Assembly (NCBI GenBank): GCA_949346185.1 | Contig: CASGVX010000051.1 | Coordinates: 1-10,441 of the forward strand | DNA: 10,441 nt | From: an uncultured Lachnospiraceae bacterium | GTDB lineage: Bacteria; Bacillota; Clostridia; Lachnospirales; Lachnospiraceae | Direction: 5' to 3' | The notes under the pieces: generated by a model | What the model was told of the DNA's origin: nothing | What the model saw: the letters and a program-made list of their open reading frames with translations, nothing else | Databases searched by the model: none | Translations under genes and position numbers: made by a program | Part shown: piece by piece, positions 7,256-10,441 of the stretch | Position numbering within the stretch: the first letter of the stretch is position 1 | Layout: the number at the start of each line of letters is the position of its first letter

Positions 7256-7284
7256 TTGACTTTTCCCCCCATCCTTTCTATAAT
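7256..7284 (+). promoter_or_regulatory. Promoter of perR
   Basis: TTGACT (7256-7261) and a perfect TATAAT (7279-7284) are separated by the optimal 17 nt. The PerR/Fur-type inverted repeat begins inside the -10, so a bound repressor would directly block RNA polymerase. This predicts negative autoregulation. Confidence 0.85.
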
Positions 7285-7301
7285 AATAACGATTATTATT
7301 A
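7281..7301. promoter_or_regulatory. PerR/Fur-type operator at perR
   Basis: Perfect inverted repeat TAATAATAA - CGA - TTATTATTA, 21 bp overall. Its AT-rich dyad resembles the PerR consensus TTATAATNATTATAA. It overlaps the perR -10 and ends at the ribosome binding site AAGGAG (7301-7306). Confidence 0.75.
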
Positions 7302-7314
7302 AGGAGTGATGCTT

Positions 7315-7698
7315 ATGGCTGAAATCAGACGCAGCAAGCAGCGGGAGGCAATCAAATCTTTCCTCATGGCGAGCAAAGCCCACCCCACTGCGGAGATCGT
7401 GTATGACAATGTGAAGAAGGAATTTCCAAACATTAGCCTTGGCACCGTCTACCGAAACCTAAACTTTCTGGTAGATCATGGGGATGCCGTCCGCTTGGAA
7501 TGCGGCGACGGCTTGGATCATTTTGACGGAGACACCCGCCCCCATTATCATTTTTATTGCAAAAAGTGCCACAGCATTATTGATTTGGAAATGATGCCTA
7601 TCGATCATGTCAACGTCATTGCGGAAGCCAAGTTTGATGGAAAAATAGAAGACCATGTAGTGTATTTCCGCGGACTATGCAAAGAATGCATGAATTGA
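7315..7698 (+). CDS. perR: PerR-type peroxide-sensing Fur-family repressor
   Basis: A 127-residue Fur-superfamily repressor. The N-terminal winged helix includes HPTAEIVY (23-30) and the recognition helix S-L-G-T-V-Y-R-N-L (41-49). Aligned by eye to Bacillus subtilis PerR, all five regulatory metal ligands are kept: H23 (H37), D71 (D85), H77 (H91), H79 (H93) and D90 (D104). Asp rather than Glu at the last position favours PerR over Fur. The structural zinc site is C82-xx-C85 and C122-xx-C125. In PerR, Fe(II)-catalysed oxidation of the His ligands by peroxide causes release from DNA. The start at 7315 lies 8 nt after AAGGAG; upstream in-frame GTG and ATG codons are too close to it. The N-terminus is about 14 residues shorter than in B. 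subtilis. An operator overlapping its own promoter and the rubrerythrin gene downstream support the assignment. Confidence 0.92.
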   Translation: MAEIRRSKQREAIKSFLMASKAHPTAEIVYDNVKKEFPNISLGTVYRNLNFLVDHGDAVRLECGDGLDHFDGDTRPHYHFYCKKCHSIIDLEMMPIDHVNVIAEAKFDGKIEDHVVYFRGLCKECMN

Positions 7699-7822
7699 AT
7701 CAAATTGGACACAATGATTGTTGCTATTTATTGAAAACGATGTGGTTACTTTCGGTATGTGTATTTTAGATACATGAGAGGGAAAGAACTGCGAATGGCA
7801 AATAAATTTTTACAAAAAGATA

Positions 7823-7850
7823 TTGACAAGCAGAAAATAGATGCTATAAT
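7823..7850 (+). promoter_or_regulatory. Promoter of the rubrerythrin gene
   Basis: Perfect TTGACA (7823-7828) and perfect TATAAT (7845-7850) with a 16-nt spacer make this one of the strongest promoters in the window. It lies about 125 nt after perR stops, so rubrerythrin has its own transcript. No clear terminator is visible after perR. Confidence 0.9.
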
Positions 7851-7857
7851 GTGATAC

Positions 7858-7878
7858 AAACAGTAATTATTATTGTTT
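7858..7878. promoter_or_regulatory. Second PerR-type operator, at rubrerythrin
   Basis: AAACAGTAAT - T - ATTATTGTTT is a 10-1-10 inverted repeat with one mismatch per arm. It lies over the expected transcription start, just downstream of the -10. Its core resembles the PerR consensus and the repeat at 7281-7301. It predicts that PerR represses rubrerythrin until peroxide is present. Confidence 0.65.
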
Positions 7879-7917
7879 AGTTGAAATCAAAATAAATTAG
7901 AAAAGGAGAATTTTATT

Positions 7918-8463
7918 ATGGCAAAATTCATTTGTTCTGTATGTGGTTATGTTTACGAGGGAGACGCAGCACCGGAGAAGTGCCCACAGTGCGGCGTTCC
8001 TGCTGAGAAGTTCAACAAGGCTGAAGAGGGAGAGATGAGCTGGGCTGCCGAGCATGTGGTAGGCGTTGCAAAGGGCGTTGACGAGGAAATTCTCCAAGGG
8101 CTGCGGGATAACTTTAATGGCGAGTGCTCAGAGGTAGGCATGTACCTGGCAATGGCCCGCGTAGCACACCGGGAGGGATATCCCGAGATCGGACTTTACT
8201 GGGAGAAGGCTGCTTACGAAGAGGCTGAGCATGCAGCGAAGTTCGCAGAACTGCTGGGCGAAGTCGTTACAGACAGCACAAAGAAAAATCTGGAAATGCG
8301 CGTAGAGGCTGAGTGCGGCGCTACTGCCGGCAAGATGGCTATCGCTAAGAAGGCTAAGGAACTGGGTCTGGACGCTATCCACGACACCGTTCATGAGATG
8401 GCTAGAGATGAGGCTAGACATGGTAAGGCATTTGAAGGACTTCTTAAGAGGTATTTCGGCTAA
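7918..8463 (+). CDS. rbr: Reverse rubrerythrin (peroxide reductase)
   Basis: A 181-residue cytoplasmic protein. The N-terminal rubredoxin domain binds one iron through C6-xx-C9 and C22-xx-C25. The ferritin-like four-helix diiron domain follows (about 50-180), with Glu69 or Glu72, E102-xx-H105, Glu130 or Glu132 and E165-xx-H168 as likely ligands. Rubredoxin-first order is the 'reverse' rubrerythrin arrangement, known in Clostridium acetobutylicum as a PerR-controlled NADH-dependent peroxide (and oxygen) reductase with electron-transfer partners. Here the adjacent perR, a consensus promoter and a PerR-like box agree with that role. AAGGAG lies 9 nt before the ATG. Codon use (GCA/GCT, AAG, GAG, CTG) looks like that of a highly expressed gene. 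A strong terminator follows directly, so it is monocistronic. Start, length and domains all fit the family. Confidence 0.96.
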   Translation: MAKFICSVCGYVYEGDAAPEKCPQCGVPAEKFNKAEEGEMSWAAEHVVGVAKGVDEEILQGLRDNFNGECSEVGMYLAMARVAHREGYPEIGLYWEKAAYEEAEHAAKFAELLGEVVTDSTKKNLEMRVEAECGATAGKMAIAKKAKELGLDAIHDTVHEMARDEARHGKAFEGLLKRYFG

Positions 8464-8499
8464 ACCGTGAATGGCTTAGAATAAGGAATTACAGCATTT

Positions 8500-8540
8500 C
8501 GGGGTGCATGGGCGATGACTCATGTACCTCGATTTTTTTT
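8500..8540 (+). terminator. Intrinsic terminator after rubrerythrin
   Basis: CGGGGTGCATG (8500-8510) pairs with CATGTACCTCG (8521-8531) as an 11-bp stem with two G-U wobbles and a 10-nt loop. It is followed by A and eight T residues (8533-8540). It lies 36 nt past the rubrerythrin stop. Confidence 0.92.
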
Positions 8541-8721
8541 GGTATCCGTGCCGTTGTTCTGTCCTTTGTGTCCTAGGGATTTTTTGGACAAATCAAAATA
8601 ATTTTGTTTGATAATGGCTCAGCAGCAATAGTTTAGGATTTTACCCTAACCACCATAAATAATTTTGCAAAGCATTCAATTGACGAGATTTCAAAATGTT
8701 TGTGCAATCATTCAGCATATG

Positions 8722-8730
8722 TGTTATACT
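8722..8730 (+). promoter_or_regulatory. Extended -10 before the HTH remnant
   Basis: TGT followed by TATACT (8725-8730) forms an extended -10 element about 50 nt before the truncated regulator gene. No good -35 is at the right distance. The spacer from 8541 is AT-rich. It holds an odd 13-bp palindrome CAAAATAATTTTG (8594-8606) and no open frame worth calling. Confidence 0.4.
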
Positions 8731-8779
8731 AAATTTATTTAAAAAATAGTATTTTAATCTAAAAATGCGAGGTCTTGAT

Positions 8780-8932
8780 ATGGCAGTATCTTATAAACCA
8801 TTATTTAAACTGATGATTAGCAGGGAAATTAAAAGGGGAGATATCGTGCGGATGTCAGGAGTTGCCTTTAGTACACTTGGCAAGATGGCAAACGGAGAAA
8901 ATGTGAATATAGGGGGATTCCTCACTGATTAA
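8780..8932 (+). pseudogene. Truncated Cro/C1-type HTH regulator
   Basis: The frame gives 50 residues beginning MAVSYKPLFKLMISREIKRG. It matches the start of small Xre-family regulators of about 65-75 residues: a first helix, the helix-turn-helix (about 19-41, with S26-G-V-A-F-S-T-L and M36-A-N-G-E-N-V), then normally two more helices (of the type VLxKICxALxC-x-xDIxxI). Here the frame runs into G-G-F-L-T-D-stop just after N-G-E-N-V-N, and the sequence immediately changes to helicase coding sequence in another frame. GAGG sits 7 nt before the ATG, so a 50-residue stub may still be translated. It was probably the regulator at the head of the restriction cluster. A deletion ending near 8915-8925 explains the truncation. 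Confidence 0.72.
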
Positions 8933-9175
8933 CAACAAACTGGATACAAACAAATCCATTGAGGAGATTTTCAGGAATGCACAGCGGGCTTTTAATGCAT
9001 GGAATAAGCTGGATGCAGACAGACGAACCACGGAAACCCTGCTGTCCATGCTTGACTTTGATTTTTTTGAGGTGCTTGACAGTGTAACGATTGCCCGTTC
9101 GCGGAAGCATATTGAGAAATATTACAGCACTACGGAGATTGGGAAATTCCCAGAACGGCTAAAACCCATCTCCAA
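8925..9175 (+). pseudogene. Internal fragment of an SNF2-type helicase
   Basis: The frame has no ribosome binding site and is preceded by a stop at 8910. It reads about 84 residues: L-I-N-N-K-L-D-T-N-K-S-I-E-E-I-F, then AQRAFNAWNKLDADRRT, then LLSMLDFDFFEVLDSVTIAR-SRKHIEKYY and I-G-K-F-P-E-R-L-K-P-I-S. From memory this corresponds to the segment between the two RecA lobes of large SNF2/RapA-like helicases found in clostridial restriction and defence clusters. The ATP-binding lobe before it and the second lobe after it are both absent, so the fragment cannot be active. It is joined out of frame to the HTH stub on its left, and changes frame again near 9175 on its right. Confidence 0.65.
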
Positions 9176-9247
9176 AAGACCGAGCCAATTAATGTGGGTG
9201 AGGTGTTCAAGATGTTGTCACCGGATATCAGGGTAAAGATTTTGTAA
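9176..9247 (+). pseudogene. Short C-terminal gene tail, identity uncertain
   Basis: Directly after the helicase slice a different frame reads K-T-E-P-I-N-V-G-E-V-F-K-M-L-S-P-D-I-R-V-K-I-L-stop. It has the look of a real protein end and stands 45 nt before the probable start of the DUF1016 gene, at normal operon spacing. In related clusters the gene in that position is a type III DNA methyltransferase (Mod), so a Mod C-terminus is my guess. The piece is too short to prove it. Confidence 0.35.
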
Positions 9248-9292
9248 ACACAGATATTACGGAACCTTATGAATAAACAGAAAGGCATGGTT

Positions 9293-9934
9293 ATGATGGA
9301 CAATAAGGAATTAACCGCATATGAAAACATATATTCCGAGATAAAAGAAACTCTTTTGCAGTCAAGGAAACAGGCATATACTTCGGTCAATTTTTCCATG
9401 GTTCAGGCATACTGGCAGATAGGCAAAATTATTGTGGAACACGAGCAGAGTGGAAACTTAAGGTCAGACTATGGAAAATCTATTTTACCGGAAATATCAA
9501 ACAGGCTTCAGCAGGAATTTGGGAAGGGATTTTCGGTCAGAACTCTTCAGCAGATGAAAAAGTTTTATGTGATGTTTCCAATTGCGAACGCACTGCGTTC
9601 GCAATTGACATGGACACATTACCGGGCACTTCTCCGTGTTGAAAACGAGGAGGCAAGGCAGTGGTATATGAATGAAGCGGTTGCCTGTGCATGGTCTGGC
9701 CGTCAGTTAGACCGCCAGATTTCAACACTGTATTATGAAAGGCTTCTTAGCAGTAGGGAAAAAGAGCCTGTGATGAATGAGGCAAAGGAACTGTTAAAGC
9801 CACTTGCTGTGGAAGAATTCATTAAAGATCCCTATGTTTTGGATTTTTTGAACCTCAAAGACTATCCGGCTTTGCGGGATAGAGAGCAAATCAGATTGAA
9901 CCCTCTAATAAACTGGAGGGCAGGTACAATCTGA
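9293..9934 (+). pseudogene. DUF1016 (YhcG-like) protein, nuclease half lost
   Basis: The intact part is the DUF1016 N-terminal domain (about residues 1-170). It includes F-S-M-V-Q-A-Y-W-Q-I-G-K, GKGFSVRTLQQMKKFY and the T-W-T-H-Y-R-A-L-L-R-V-E motif. The C-terminal PDDEXK nuclease domain normally begins after F-L-x-L-K-D-Y-P. Here it stops at DFLNLKDYPALR, and the frame then reads unrelated DREQIRLNPLINWRAGTI-stop. It gives 213 residues against about 330-380 expected, and lacks all catalytic residues. AGAAAGG lies 8 nt before the ATG at 9293; another ATG is at 9296 and weaker ones at 9269 and 9287. DUF1016 proteins often accompany restriction systems, as here, where type III Res sequence follows. 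A perfect palindrome interrupts the centre without breaking the frame. Confidence 0.8.
9579..9607. repeat. Perfect 29-bp palindrome inside the DUF1016 frame
   Basis: CAATTGCGAACGCA (9579-9592) and TGCGTTCGCAATTG (9594-9607) are exact reverse complements around a single C. The reading frame passes through as P-I-A-N-A-L-R-S-Q-L-T, just before the conserved T-W-T-H-Y motif. Such a perfect dyad is not required by the protein sequence. It may be a site-specific or repeat element tolerated in a loop, a protein-binding site, or the result of gene-internal palindrome correction. Confidence 0.85.
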
Positions 9935-10260
9935 CGATAGAGATGGAGACGGGTGTTGGCAAGACCTATACATACTGCAAGACTATGTATGAGTTAAATA
10001 AGCACTATGGTTGGAGTAAGTTTATCATTGTTGTGCCAAGTATTGCCATTAGGGAAGGGGGTTACAAATCCCTTCAGGTAACACAGGAACATTTTGCGGA
10101 GGAATACGGAAAGAAAATTCGATTCTTCATCTACAAATCCTCGCAGCTTACAGAGATAGACCGATTTGCTTCTGACAGTTCCATCAATGTTATGTAGGTC
10201 ATTATGGATGATAAAGGAAACAAGATGATGATTGCAACAAATAAGGCAAAAGAAGTTTAA
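9883..10260 (+). pseudogene. Type III restriction enzyme Res, deletion remnant
   Basis: The frame picks up at R-A-N-Q-I-E-P-S-N-K-L-E-G and continues L-T-I-E-M-E-T-G-V-G-K-T-Y, the Walker A motif of Res subunits (usually METGTGKTY). It then reads ELNKHYGWSKFIIVVPSIAI, the helicase motif Ia region, and F-A-S-D-S-S-I-N-V-M before TAG at 10195-10197. Res normally runs on for several hundred residues with the DEAD-like box, second RecA lobe and C-terminal nuclease; all are missing. After the TAG the same frame holds V-I-M-D-D-K-G-N-K-M-M-I-A-T-N-K-A-K-E-V-stop, which may be the C-terminus of the same gene brought up by deletion. The N-terminus is also gone, replaced by the DUF1016 frame. A short peptide from ATG 9943 could be made but would be inactive. 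Confidence 0.72.
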
Positions 10261-10280
10261 GGGAGATTTAATAGAATTAA

Positions 10281-10435
10281 GGAACTGTTAAGAAATAAAT
10301 CTTCACATTTTGCTTGCTGGAATCTCCATCTGCTGCGTTGTTGTCAGTCGCCGTAGCCCGCTACGACTTCCTCCTCCGCCTTGCAGATGAAAATTCCAGC
10401 TTACGCAAAATGCAAAGTTATTTTTTAACAGTCCC
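10281..10435. mobile_element. MITE-like long inverted-repeat element
   Basis: The left arm (10281-10333, beginning GGAACTGTTAAGAAATAA) and the right arm (10383-10435, whose reverse complement begins GGGACTGTTAAAAAATAA) are imperfect inverted repeats of 53 nt that match over most of their length, including CATTTTGC, GCTGGAAT and CATCTGC. The 49-nt centre has its own stem, CGTAGC/GCTACG (10352-10357/10360-10365). The whole would fold into one long hairpin. It has no transposase, and TAA occurs on both outer sides as a possible target duplication. The size and ends fit a non-autonomous miniature element mobilised in trans. It closes the decayed restriction region. Confidence 0.75.
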
Positions 10436-10441
10436 TAAGTG

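Noticed and set aside
8541..8640. Further terminator-like hairpins after the rubrerythrin terminator
   Set aside because: The stems (TGTCC/GGACA and ATCAAA/TTTGAT) are short and AT-rich, with no T-run properly placed after them.
10281..10435. CRISPR-like repeat
   Set aside because: There is only one pair of inverted arms and no direct repeats with regular spacers.

Overview
The window looks like chromosomal DNA of an anaerobic, low-to-moderate G+C Firmicute, most likely a clostridium of the Lachnospiraceae type. The basis is AGGAGG-like ribosome binding sites, sigma-A promoters, a PerR-type Fur regulator next to a 'reverse' rubrerythrin, a VanZ-like membrane protein, and a restriction-associated gene set that I recall from gut clostridia. 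No rRNA, tRNA or CRISPR array is visible.

Positions 1-1571 hold three minus-strand envelope genes: a lipoprotein cut by the window edge, a VanZ-family membrane protein and a small secreted protein of unknown function. The last two are clearly more AT-rich than the genes to their right. Positions 1572-2118 carry no convincing gene. They contain a strong stem-loop preceded by a plausible plus-strand promoter, and a promoter/palindrome region in front of the next gene. Positions 2119-3306 encode a major facilitator superfamily transporter on the plus strand. It converges with a minus-strand methyl-accepting chemotaxis protein (3476-5449), which has its own promoter and terminator.

Positions 5794-7062 (minus) encode a CLC-family anion transporter with sequence marks of the fluoride-type CLC branch. 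It is divergent from perR (7315-7698, plus), and perR is followed by a reverse rubrerythrin (7918-8463). Both of these plus-strand genes have near-consensus sigma-A promoters. An AT-rich inverted repeat overlaps the perR -10, and a second one lies around the rubrerythrin start site. This fits a small peroxide-defence circuit in which PerR represses itself and the rubrerythrin, and metal-catalysed oxidation of PerR releases both. A good intrinsic terminator follows the rubrerythrin.

From 8780 to 10260 the sequence is a graveyard of a defence or restriction cluster, all on the plus strand. It holds a truncated Cro/C1-type regulator, an internal slice of an SNF2-type helicase, a short unidentified C-terminal tail, a DUF1016 (YhcG-like) protein that has lost most of its nuclease half, and a type III restriction (Res) fragment that keeps Walker A but lacks almost everything after it. 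The order suggests one operon collapsed by successive internal deletions. The DUF1016 remnant contains a perfect 29-bp palindrome inside its reading frame. The window ends in a MITE-like element of about 155 bp with 53-nt imperfect inverted arms.
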